A stretch of DNA of 23,226 nt from positions 1-23,226 of the forward strand of contig CALEWF010000020.1 of the NCBI GenBank assembly GCA_937925455.1, given 5' to 3'. This document shows, one piece after another, positions 15,925-23,226 of this stretch. The notes beneath the pieces were generated by a model. It saw only the letters and a list, made by a program, of their open reading frames with translations. It was not told the origin of the DNA and made no database searches. Each line of letters begins with the position of its first letter. Positions within the stretch are counted from its first letter, which is position 1. Source of the stretch: an uncultured Flavobacteriales bacterium (lineage in GTDB: Bacteria > Bacteroidota > Bacteroidia > CAIKAF01). The translations under genes were made by a program, and so were the position numbers.

Positions 15925-16710
15925 ATGCAGATTAATCAACAGAAACATATTCTTTCATTTGGAGTTTGGTTCTACATGGTGTGGGCGCTGGCTTGGAAAA
16001 ATATCCGGGTTAAGTATAAAAACTCACTACTCGGAATGCTTTGGTCTTTAGTGAATCCACTCCTTTTCTTACTTATTTTTTCGTATGTGTTTGGCCATGC
16101 ATTTCCTGATATCGAAAATTACACGTTGTATGCACTCACCGGCTTGGTGATGTGGAGCTTATTTCCGGTGGCTACTTCACAAACAATACAATCTTTACTT
16201 GACGGCGCTCCGATTTTAAAATCTATTGCTGTTCCTGTCATTACTTTTCCGGTTTCAGCCATGTTGTCTTCTTTCATTCAATTTTTATTTACCCTCATAC
16301 CATTTGGAGGAATTATGCTCGTATTGGGATATCATCCCAGCATACACCTTTTGTTTACTATTCCGGTATTGATATTTTTCCTGGCATTTGTTTCCGGACT
16401 TTCTTTTCTCATCGGTGCACTGAATGTTTATTTCAGAGATGCCGGATTACTTTGGAATACCTTACTTCCAGCTGTGTTTTATTTTACCCCCATTGCTTAT
16501 CCGGTGAATTTAATCCCGGAAAACATTCGCTGGGCTATGCAGCTCAACCCGGTTTATCATTTCATTGAACCTTTTCGAAAATTACTATATTTCCAACAAT
16601 TCCCAGAACCCATGCAATGGCTTTGGATGTTAATCATCGGGTCGGTTTTCCTGTTGATTGGACTCGTTGTTTTTAATAGGCTAAAACGCGGATTTATTTC
16701 TCATTATTAA
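15925..16710 (+). CDS. ABC-2 type polysaccharide export permease (Wzm-like)
   Basis: A 261-residue inner-membrane protein of the ABC-2 transporter family that exports O-antigen or related glycans. It has a basic amphipathic N-terminus (WKNIRVKYKNSLLGMLWSLVNP, about residues 26-47), then about six membrane segments. NVYFRD at about 173-178 and YFTPIAYPVNLIP at about 191-203 are hallmarks of Wzm/TagG-type permeases. It forms the channel for the ATPase encoded next, with which it overlaps by one base (TAATG). The frame opens at a TTG at 15919 inside the -7 box; the ATG at 15925 is the sensible start. I infer that the cargo is the product of the glycosyltransferases downstream. Confidence 0.92.
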   Translation: MQINQQKHILSFGVWFYMVWALAWKNIRVKYKNSLLGMLWSLVNPLLFLLIFSYVFGHAFPDIENYTLYALTGLVMWSLFPVATSQTIQSLLDGAPILKSIAVPVITFPVSAMLSSFIQFLFTLIPFGGIMLVLGYHPSIHLLFTIPVLIFFLAFVSGLSFLIGALNVYFRDAGLLWNTLLPAVFYFTPIAYPVNLIPENIRWAMQLNPVYHFIEPFRKLLYFQQFPEPMQWLWMLIIGSVFLLIGLVVFNRLKRGFISHY

Positions 16711-17447
16711 TGCAAACACCAGCCATACATATCAACGAGGTTTCGTTTAGCTTTAAGGCCAGCAAAACCGGTACGGCTTCTCTGCGTGAATGGATACAAC
16801 GCGGAGGCAAGGGAGTTTTTCAACATAAAAAAGTTCTTGATCAGGTAAGTTTAACTATTCCGAAAGGTTGTTGTTATGGGATATTAGGTAAAAACGGCTC
16901 GGGGAAAAGTACCTTGTTAAGGATTATTTCCGGTATTATTATTCCGGATGAAGGGACGGTGCAGGTGAACGGAAAAATTGCACCCATTTTATCCTTGGGT
17001 GCCGGCTTAGAACCCGAATTAACAGGATATGATAACATTCGCCTACTTTGTATTTTAATGGGATTGCATCCCCGTGAGATACCTGATGCCATCCAAGTAA
17101 TAATTGATTTTTGTGAACTCTCTGATGAGAAACTCCGCATGCAGGTGAAACGCTATTCTACCGGCATGATGGCACGCCTTTCGTTTTCAATTGCTATTGC
17201 TTTACATCCTGATATTTTAATTATTGATGAAGTGTTGTCTGTGGGCGATATAGGCTTTCAGGAAAAGTGCTACAAAAGAATTTTGCAAATTAAAAATTCA
17301 GGCTCTACGATTGTTTTTGTATCGCATAGCTTGGTTGATGTGCAGCATATTTGCGATAAAGCCAGTGTGCTTGAGAAAGGAAAAATTATTTATGACGGGG
17401 ATGTAAAAGAATCTTGTGATATTTATACTCGCCAATTTACAACCTAA
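16710..17447 (+). CDS. ABC transporter ATPase for polysaccharide export (Wzt-like, short form)
   Basis: A 245-residue nucleotide-binding subunit that pairs with the preceding permease at the inner membrane. Walker A is GKNGSGKST at 60-68 and the signature loop is YSTGM at 149-153, the variant used by Wzt/TagH/KpsT-type exporters. Walker B is ILIIDE at 169-174 and the switch His is 206. The N-terminal ~40 residues before the canonical start of the fold (KTGTASLREWIQRGGKG) match those of polysaccharide exporters. The protein ends soon after the ATPase fold, so it lacks the C-terminal carbohydrate-binding domain with which long Wzt proteins recognise capped O-antigen. Export should therefore not depend on that kind of cap recognition. 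Confidence 0.93.
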   Translation: MQTPAIHINEVSFSFKASKTGTASLREWIQRGGKGVFQHKKVLDQVSLTIPKGCCYGILGKNGSGKSTLLRIISGIIIPDEGTVQVNGKIAPILSLGAGLEPELTGYDNIRLLCILMGLHPREIPDAIQVIIDFCELSDEKLRMQVKRYSTGMMARLSFSIAIALHPDILIIDEVLSVGDIGFQEKCYKRILQIKNSGSTIVFVSHSLVDVQHICDKASVLEKGKIIYDGDVKESCDIYTRQFTT

Positions 17448-17449
17448 GT

Positions 17450-20400
17450 ATGCCACAGAGTCAGCAACCGGACATAAGTATTATTATTCCCTGCTATAAC
17501 GATGCAGATTATTTGCCGGAGTGTATTCAAAGTATTTCGCAAAGCATTGACGATATTAGCATAGAAGTGATTCTAGTAAATGATGGCTCTACCGATCCAC
17601 GAATGCTGCAATTATTAAAAGAATTAGAAAGCCGATATACGGTTATTCATCAGCCCAACAGTGGTGCTGCAGTTGCTAGAAATAAAGGGATTGCAGTATC
17701 AAAAGGGAAATATATTCTTCCCGTAGATGCCGATAATCGCATTGTGCCTGATTTAATAAAAAAATCAGTAGAGTTATTAAATAGCTCGTTACCAATTGAT
17801 ATTGTTTATACAGATGCTTTTTTACTTGGTGAAGAAACAGGAGTTAGAGCAGTAGGACCATTTGATGCACAACGATTACTTACCGGAAATTATATTGATA
17901 CCTGCGCAGTGTTTCGTCGCGAAGTTTGGGAACAAACGGGGGGGTATGACGTTTCGTTAAGCCGCCTTACTTATGAAGACTGGGAATTTTGGCTTCATGC
18001 GTATGAAAAAGGATTTCAGTTTTATTATTTACCAGAACCATTATATTATTACCGGGTAAAACCTGATTCACGAAATACGATAGGCCTTCAGCCGCAGAAA
18101 AGAAAAGAAATGGTGTTGCATATTGTGCAACGTCATAAATTATTGTTTGAAAAACATCTGGAACAAACCCTTGCTTCACTTCATGCTGTAATAGCTCACT
18201 GGGAAGGTCCTTTACGTTTTCAGTATGAAGACCAAATCAAACAACTTCGTTCTTATTACGATGAGTTGTTGCAAACTACCATTGCCAATTTTGAACGACA
18301 TATTAAAAATCTTGAACAGGAATGGGAAAATGAACGGCAACATTTACATCATGTATTTACAAACCGCGAAGCGGATTTGCACCGACAAATGCAGGATGAC
18401 ATCAATAAAATCTGTGAACAATTAAATCGTCAAATAGAAAACCTTAAAAACGAAATAGCATTTGAAAAAAACACGATAGCCAATCAGCAAATTGTTATAA
18501 AAAAGTTTGAAGAACGAATCAGAGCCATAGAAAGTACACGTACTTGGCGTATGCGTAGAGCCTATTACAAAATGCGCTATGTGCTGAAATCGCCACGAAA
18601 AAAAGGATTCCGAATACCGGGGCTTGGTTTCATTAAAAAAATCATCTTTTTTACTTTAGGTAAAGGCCGAATTATGACGCGGCGGCTATTTAAAAAGATA
18701 TTTAAAAACCTTTACCTCTGGTTAGAAGAATTTCCAGTGCGTATTGTGCCTGTGAATCAATTACAATATCTGGCCGTGCCTTCTGAACCCTATGAACAAT
18801 GGAGATTACTCAATGCACCGCGGGAAGCTGAATTTAAACAGTATAAAAAAGATTTGGAAAGTTTTTCATATCAGCCGTTGATTAGTGTTATCCTACCGGT
18901 GTATAATACACCGATTCATTTTTTAAAGGCATGTATTAATTCGGTTTTAGGGCAGATTTATGAAAACTGGGAGCTTTGCATTGCTGATGATGCTTCTCCC
19001 AATCCGGAAGTAAAAAAAGTACTGGAGGAGTATAGAAAAAAGGATTATCGGATTAAAATTATTTATCGGCAGCAGAACGGACACATTTCGCAATCAAGCA
19101 ACAGTGCGTTGGAACTGGCAGAAGGGGAATTTTGTTTATTGTTGGATCATGATGATGAGCTTTCGCCAGATTGCATGTACGAAGTAGTAAAGTTGCTCAA
19201 TGAAAACAAGTCGTTTGATTTAATTTATTCGGATGAAGATAAGATAGATGAAAACGGAAAACATAGCATGCCTCATTTTAAACCCCAATGGTGTCCGGAT
19301 AGTTTTTTTTCCAGAAATTATATTGGCCATGTGGTTGTTTGTCGCACCTCAATTTTGAAAAACATTGGAGGATTTCGGGTTGGATTTGAAGGAAGCCAGG
19401 ATTATGATATGTTATTACGCTTTACTGAGCAATCACAACGCATTGCCCGAATCCCCAAAATCCTTTACCATTGGAGGATTCATGCGGCATCTACTGCCAG
19501 CGTAGAAGATGTGAAACCATACGCATATGAAGCAGCACGTAAAGCTTTAACAGAAGCTTGCCAGCGAAGAGGCGAGGTAGCAGAAATACGATTTCTTTCT
19601 ATTCTTCGCGGATATTATGCTCCACGCTATAAACTAAAAAATGAAGCAAAAATTTCCATTATTATCCCTACTAAAGATCAAGCAGATGTTTTGGAAACTT
19701 GTATCAAATCTATATTTGATGTATCCACATGGAAAAATTTTGAAGTAATTATTATAAGTAATAATAGCTCCGAGAAGTCTTTGTTTAAATTACTCAATGA
19801 GTATAAACAACATTATCCAAGCCAGTTTTCATGGGTTGAATGTAATATTCCTTTTAATTTTTCCCGCTTAATGAATGAGGGGGTAAAATACGCGTCAGGA
19901 GATTATTACTTACTTTTAAATAATGATATGGAAGTGATTACTCCCGATTGGATGGAAGTCATGCTGGAACAGGCACAACGCAAATCTATAGGAGCTGTGG
20001 GTGTTAAGTTGCTTTATTACAATGGTACTATTCAACATGCCGGTGTGGTCATTGGCTTAGGAGGAGTTGCAGGGCATGCATTTGTAGGGCAATACAAGGA
20101 TGAGCCGGGCTATTTTAATTATTTGCAATGCATCAATAATTTCAGTGCAGTTACAGCCGCATGCTTGATGGTGGCAAAGGAAAAATATCATCAGGTGGGT
20201 GGATTTGATGAGCAGTTTGAAATAGAATTTAATGATGTGGACTTTTGTTTGAGATTAAGAGAAGCCGGGTATCATAATATCTATCTGCCCCATGTAGAGT
20301 TATATCATTACGAATCGTTAACCCGCGGACACCCTCACCTGACTAAAGAGTCGTACGACAGGCACGTGCGTGAACTTACTTTATTTAAAGAACGTTGGCA

Positions 20401-20476
20401 ATCGTATGTAGATGATGATCCATGTTATAGTCCGAATTTAACGCGAGGGGCACATGATTTTTCAATTGCATTGTAA
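17450..20476 (+). CDS. three-domain GT2 glycosyltransferase with internal coiled coil
   Basis: A 1008-residue cytoplasmic or membrane-associated enzyme with three GT-A (family 2) domains. Domain 1 (about 8-215) has VNDGSTD at 43-49, a DAD at 93-95 and YEDWEF at 175-180. Domain 2 (about 477-690) has ADDASP at 512-517, DHDDE at 566-570 and SQDYDMLLR at 649-657. Domain 3 (about 734-960) has SNNSSE at 770-775, NNDME at 824-828 and NDVDFCLRLREAGY at 928-941. Residues ~255-365 are strongly charged and heptad-like, a probable coiled coil. They run into STRTWRMRR, a motif often seen after such coils in glycan transferases, and then a very basic segment (371-425) that could touch the membrane. The donor and acceptor sugars cannot be read from sequence. 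It begins three bases after the ATPase stop. Confidence 0.9.
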   Translation: MPQSQQPDISIIIPCYNDADYLPECIQSISQSIDDISIEVILVNDGSTDPRMLQLLKELESRYTVIHQPNSGAAVARNKGIAVSKGKYILPVDADNRIVPDLIKKSVELLNSSLPIDIVYTDAFLLGEETGVRAVGPFDAQRLLTGNYIDTCAVFRREVWEQTGGYDVSLSRLTYEDWEFWLHAYEKGFQFYYLPEPLYYYRVKPDSRNTIGLQPQKRKEMVLHIVQRHKLLFEKHLEQTLASLHAVIAHWEGPLRFQYEDQIKQLRSYYDELLQTTIANFERHIKNLEQEWENERQHLHHVFTNREADLHRQMQDDINKICEQLNRQIENLKNEIAFEKNTIANQQIVIKKFEERIRAIESTRTWRMRRAYYKMRYVLKSPRKKGFRIPGLGFIKKIIFFTLGKGRIMTRRLFKKIFKNLYLWLEEFPVRIVPVNQLQYLAVPSEPYEQWRLLNAPREAEFKQYKKDLESFSYQPLISVILPVYNTPIHFLKACINSVLGQIYENWELCIADDASPNPEVKKVLEEYRKKDYRIKIIYRQQNGHISQSSNSALELAEGEFCLLLDHDDELSPDCMYEVVKLLNENKSFDLIYSDEDKIDENGKHSMPHFKPQWCPDSFFSRNYIGHVVVCRTSILKNIGGFRVGFEGSQDYDMLLRFTEQSQRIARIPKILYHWRIHAASTASVEDVKPYAYEAARKALTEACQRRGEVAEIRFLSILRGYYAPRYKLKNEAKISIIIPTKDQADVLETCIKSIFDVSTWKNFEVIIISNNSSEKSLFKLLNEYKQHYPSQFSWVECNIPFNFSRLMNEGVKYASGDYYLLLNNDMEVITPDWMEVMLEQAQRKSIGAVGVKLLYYNGTIQHAGVVIGLGGVAGHAFVGQYKDEPGYFNYLQCINNFSAVTAACLMVAKEKYHQVGGFDEQFEIEFNDVDFCLRLREAGYHNIYLPHVELYHYESLTRGHPHLTKESYDRHVRELTLFKERWQSYVDDDPCYSPNLTRGAHDFSIAL

Positions 20477-20488
20477 TTTTATAATGGC

Positions 20489-21274
20489 ATGAATATTCTC
20501 AATCAATATTGGAAAAACACTGCTTCGCCTCAACAGGTAGTTGATATATTTCGAAGAGAATGGTCATCTAAACTTCCGGATATTGATGGAGTAACCATAG
20601 AATCTGGTCATGCAGATTTATTTCATGATCAACGAATCATGTTACTCAATGAATATTTTCCACTTCAGGGTAAGCAAGTTTTAGAATTAGGTCCGCTAGA
20701 AGCTGCTCATACCTACATGATGCATCACATGGGAGCTAAAATTACAGCTGTGGAAGCAAATCAACGGGCGTATTTAAAGTGTTTAATTGTAAAAGAATTG
20801 TATCATTTGCATCAAGTTTCCTTTTTGGGTGGAGATGCAGTGGAATACATGAAACAATGTAAATCGCATTACGATCTTTGCGTAGCCAGCGGTATTTTAT
20901 ATCATAGCACTAATCCTCCGTTATTTATTGAATTGTGTTGTCGTGTTTCTAATAAAGTATTTATATGGACTCACTATTTCGATGAAAATATCATGAAAAA
21001 TTATAAAACATTTAAACGTTTTAAAAAGATAAATAATATTCAATACAATCAGAATGTCCTTGCTGCTTGGAAATACTTTTACAAAAATTCATTGAAATGG
21101 AAAGGGTTTTGCGGCGGTCAAAATCCATATAGCATTTGGTTGAGGAAAAAAGATATAATTGATATTTTTAAAATACAGGGTTTTCGTCATATTCACATAT
21201 TTTTTGATGATTTAACCCATCCATTGGGCCCGAATATTTGTTTTATCGCTGAAAAAAATAATGGCTATGGCTGA
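20489..21274 (+). CDS. class I SAM-dependent methyltransferase
   Basis: A 261-residue protein with a Rossmann-like methyltransferase fold. Motif I is VLELGP at 64-69, the ribose-binding acidic residue is Glu 89 (AVEAN), GGDAVEY is at 114-120 and the post-motif VASGILYHSTNPP at 132-144. The VEAN and GILYH pattern resembles uncharacterised methyltransferases often found in glycan clusters. It is not a protein, rRNA or quinone methyltransferase I recognise. It lies 12 bases after the large glycosyltransferase, so a role in methylating a sugar or chain end is likely but inferred. Its stop lies inside the next gene (14-base overlap). Confidence 0.82.
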   Translation: MNILNQYWKNTASPQQVVDIFRREWSSKLPDIDGVTIESGHADLFHDQRIMLLNEYFPLQGKQVLELGPLEAAHTYMMHHMGAKITAVEANQRAYLKCLIVKELYHLHQVSFLGGDAVEYMKQCKSHYDLCVASGILYHSTNPPLFIELCCRVSNKVFIWTHYFDENIMKNYKTFKRFKKINNIQYNQNVLAAWKYFYKNSLKWKGFCGGQNPYSIWLRKKDIIDIFKIQGFRHIHIFFDDLTHPLGPNICFIAEKNNGYG

Positions 21275-21965
21275 TAAAAAGAAAATTGTTGTATTAACAG
21301 GTGCAGGTATCAGCGCTGAAAGTGGTATAAAAACCTTTCGTGATGCTGGTGGATTATGGGAGGGCCATGATATTATGGAAGTAGCTTCGCCTCAGGGTTG
21401 GCAAAAAAATCCCAAGTTGGTATTGGAATTTTATAATCTTCGTAGAAGGCAATTGCACGAAGTAAAACCTAATACAGCCCATTATGCATTGGCTGAATTG
21501 GAAAAAGATTTTGAGGTGTATATTGTAACACAAAATGTAGATAATCTACACGAAGCGGCTGGCTCATCACGTGTGCTGCATTTACATGGCGAATTATTTA
21601 AAGTGCGTAGCACAGGAAATCCTCGTTTAATTTATGAATGGAAAAAAGATTTGAATTGGGGTGATCTGTGTGAAGAAGGGTATCAATTACGCCCACATAT
21701 TGTATGGTTTGGAGAAGCAGTGCCGATGATGTTGCATGCAATTCAATTGGCTAAACAAGCGGATATATTTATGGTGGTGGGAACCAGTATGGTAGTATAT
21801 CCGGCAGCCGGATTGATAGATTATGTAGAGGATACAGTTCCAAAGTTTTTAATTGATCCCAATGTGCCTCAAGTATCGGGAATAAAAAATTTGACGAGTT
21901 ATGCTTTGTCAGCTACCGAAGGCGTGCCCTTGGCCTTAAATAAAATAAAAGAAATGTATGCGTGA
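21261..21965 (+). CDS. cobB: sirtuin-type NAD-dependent protein deacylase (CobB-like)
   Basis: A 234-residue sirtuin that removes acyl groups from lysines using NAD. The NAD motif GAGISAESGIKTFR is at 14-27, TQNVDNLHEAAG is at 90-101 and the catalytic His is 109 (HLHGEL). Tyr 58 and Arg 61 in FYNLRRR correspond to the pair that binds acidic acyl chains in class III sirtuins, so desuccinylase or demalonylase activity is likely as well as deacetylase. The segment between HLHGEL and RPHIVWFGE, where most sirtuins carry four zinc-binding cysteines, has only one cysteine (LCEEG), so a structural zinc is improbable. It starts 14 bases inside the methyltransferase gene (an ATG at 21267 is an alternative) and overlaps the next gene by 8 bases. 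The tight coupling to glycan genes is unusual for its function. Confidence 0.92.
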   Translation: MAMADKKKIVVLTGAGISAESGIKTFRDAGGLWEGHDIMEVASPQGWQKNPKLVLEFYNLRRRQLHEVKPNTAHYALAELEKDFEVYIVTQNVDNLHEAAGSSRVLHLHGELFKVRSTGNPRLIYEWKKDLNWGDLCEEGYQLRPHIVWFGEAVPMMLHAIQLAKQADIFMVVGTSMVVYPAAGLIDYVEDTVPKFLIDPNVPQVSGIKNLTSYALSATEGVPLALNKIKEMYA

Positions 21966-22938
21966 CCCTCAAAAAATATTAATTATCCGATTAAGTTCAC
22001 TGGGAGATGTGGTACTAACCTCACCGGTAATCCGATGTTTAAAAGCAAGATTTCCAAAGGCAGAAATTCATTTCGTTACCCGCCCGTTTTTTGCGCCGGC
22101 AGTTATGCATAATCCATATTTACATAAGATACACTATTCCTGGAATTCAGTAAAAGAGTTAATTCAGGCATTAAAAAATGAATCGTTTGATGTAATTCTT
22201 GATTTGCATAAAAACAGGCATAGCCGTAAAATGATACGTGCGTTAAAGGTTCGCTCATTTACTTTCCCTAAAATGAATCTTACCAAATGGATGATGGTGA
22301 ATCTTAAATTTTATCCACAAGCGGTAAGTCATATCGTCTATCGCTATATGCGTGCTGTTTCGCACTGGGGCATTGAATATGATGGTAAAGGGCTTGATTT
22401 ATTTTTAGCAGAGGATGACTACATAAAGCTGCCAGAACCTTTTAGTTCTTATGTGGCTATTGTAATTGGCGCTCAACATGTCACCAAACAAATTCCTGCC
22501 GAAAAAATCATTGAAATTATACAACAATTAAATGTACCGGTGATATTGATTGGAGGAAAAGATGATGAGGAAAAAGGAGAACGAATAAAACAAGCCCTGC
22601 CAGATTTTCCCATTTTTAATGCGGCCGGGAAATACAGTATTTTACAATCAGCCGGTTTGCTTTCCCAAAGTCAGACAGTTATTACCGGAGATACCGGTAT
22701 GATGCATATAGCTGCAGCCCTCAAAAAACCAATTATCTCCGTTTGGGGTTCTACCGTTCCTGAATTTGGTATGTATCCTTTATTTCCCAAAGGGTTGGAG
22801 CGGTTATCTACCATCATCGAAAATAAAAATTTATCCTGCCGACCTTGTTCAAAATTAGGATTTGCAGCATGCCCTCAAGGCCATTTTCGGTGTATGAATG
22901 ATTTGAATGCATCGGAAATTGTTGCTCATTTGAAATAG
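21958..22938 (+). CDS. glycosyltransferase family 9 (heptosyltransferase-like)
   Basis: A 326-residue GT-B enzyme of the ADP-heptose:LPS heptosyltransferase family, which builds the LPS inner core on the cytoplasmic face. The N-terminal domain opens with RLSSLGDVVLTSPVIRCLK (11-29), including the Asp 17 catalytic position of the family. The C-terminal donor site is TGDTGMMHIAAAL (243-255). Near the end are Cys 294, 297, 305 and 312 in a CxxC plus CPQGHFRC arrangement that could bind a metal, though this is not shown. The true sugar may not be heptose. The start overlaps the sirtuin stop by 8 bases. It is the last gene I can see in the operon. Confidence 0.9.
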   Translation: MRDPQKILIIRLSSLGDVVLTSPVIRCLKARFPKAEIHFVTRPFFAPAVMHNPYLHKIHYSWNSVKELIQALKNESFDVILDLHKNRHSRKMIRALKVRSFTFPKMNLTKWMMVNLKFYPQAVSHIVYRYMRAVSHWGIEYDGKGLDLFLAEDDYIKLPEPFSSYVAIVIGAQHVTKQIPAEKIIEIIQQLNVPVILIGGKDDEEKGERIKQALPDFPIFNAAGKYSILQSAGLLSQSQTVITGDTGMMHIAAALKKPIISVWGSTVPEFGMYPLFPKGLERLSTIIENKNLSCRPCSKLGFAACPQGHFRCMNDLNASEIVAHLK

Positions 22939-23021
22939 TAATAATTAGCCGGTTTATGCATTAGAAATTTTTCGTAGGCATCTGTAAAGACAAAAAACCT
23001 TTGTAGCCACTGTTGCATAAA

Positions 23022-23107
23022 TAACCACAGAGAAAACAGAGGAATACTGAGTGTTTTACTTTCATTTTCTTTGTATTCTCCATGTATCTCTGTGTTCTTT
23101 GTGGTTA
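23022..23107. repeat. inverted repeat 1 (CCACAGAG / CTCTGTG type)
   Basis: The 20-base left arm (23022-23041) matches the reverse complement of the right arm (23088-23107) at 18 of 20 positions, with a 46-base centre. One of the two differences can still pair as G-U in RNA. Arms of this kind occur between genes in many bacterial genomes; here the repeat lies after the last gene of an operon and could help to end or stabilise its transcript. Confidence 0.7.
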
Positions 23108-23140
23108 AAAAATTTGTTTACTATTCGGGTTTAATGCTTT

Positions 23141-23226
23141 TTACCACAAAGAACACAAAGTTTTACACAAAGGGCACAGCGTGTAGTAATTTCTGTCATA
23201 ATTTTTTCTTTGTGTGCATTGTGGTT
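23141..23226. repeat. inverted repeat 2 (CCACAAAG / CTTTGTG type), cut by window end
   Basis: The left arm at 23141-23160 is the reverse-complement relative of 23208-23226, with a few mismatches. It is also related to the right arm of inverted repeat 1, so the two hairpins belong to one family and alternative pairings between them are possible. The right arm may continue beyond the window. Confidence 0.6.

Larger units (their letters stand above)
22939..23226. other. non-coding end of window with inverted repeats
   Basis: No gene is visible in the last 288 bases. The first 80 are unremarkable AT-rich sequence. The rest consists of two adjacent inverted repeats listed separately, the second cut by the window edge. 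Confidence 0.7.

Overview
The window reads as a chromosomal segment of a Bacteroidota bacterium, most likely in or near Chitinophagales. The reasons are a PorP/SprF-type protein of the type IX secretion (gliding) family, TAnnTTTG-type -7 promoter boxes with few Shine-Dalgarno sequences, a Bacteroidota-style leucyl-tRNA synthetase, a short AMP nucleosidase and a bacterial kynurenine 3-monooxygenase. The lineage below phylum is inferred from general family knowledge; no rRNA or tRNA gene is visible.

Layout. 230-3040 (minus) is leuS. 3041-3763 is a 720-base non-coding stretch between divergent genes that holds the first copy of a GC-rich structured repeat. 3764-9384 (plus) is a housekeeping series: PorP/SprF-like protein, RseP-like site-2 protease, ALDH7-like aldehyde dehydrogenase, a small lipoprotein and hemW; the last three overlap by 1-4 bases. 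Overlapping the end of hemW is a 26-codon stub of a response regulator (9384-9464). 9465-10085 is non-coding and holds the second, inverted copy of the repeat plus a separate hairpin-rich stretch. 10086-10874 (minus) is AMP nucleosidase, divergent from an M28 peptidase (10918-12339, plus). kmo (12434-13777, plus) converges on metG (13779-15869, minus) with one base between the stop codons.

From 15925 to 22938 six plus-strand genes form a tight polysaccharide operon: ABC-2 permease (Wzm-like), ABC ATPase (Wzt-like), a 1008-residue glycosyltransferase with three GT2 domains and a coiled coil, a SAM methyltransferase, a CobB-like sirtuin without zinc cysteines, and a GT9 heptosyltransferase-like enzyme. 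Together they suggest synthesis, end modification and ABC-dependent export of a surface glycan. The sirtuin is the odd member. The window ends (22939-23226) in two adjacent inverted repeats of the CCACAAAGAACACAAAG type.

The most interesting signal is the pair of ~146-base GC-rich elements (3432-3577 plus, 9616-9763 minus). Three blocks are nearly identical, and the two linkers between them have exactly equal lengths (18 and 27) but different sequences. Paired positions in those linkers change together, so the element looks like a dispersed repeat under selection for a hairpin, possibly a small structured RNA. One copy lies close to the truncated response regulator.
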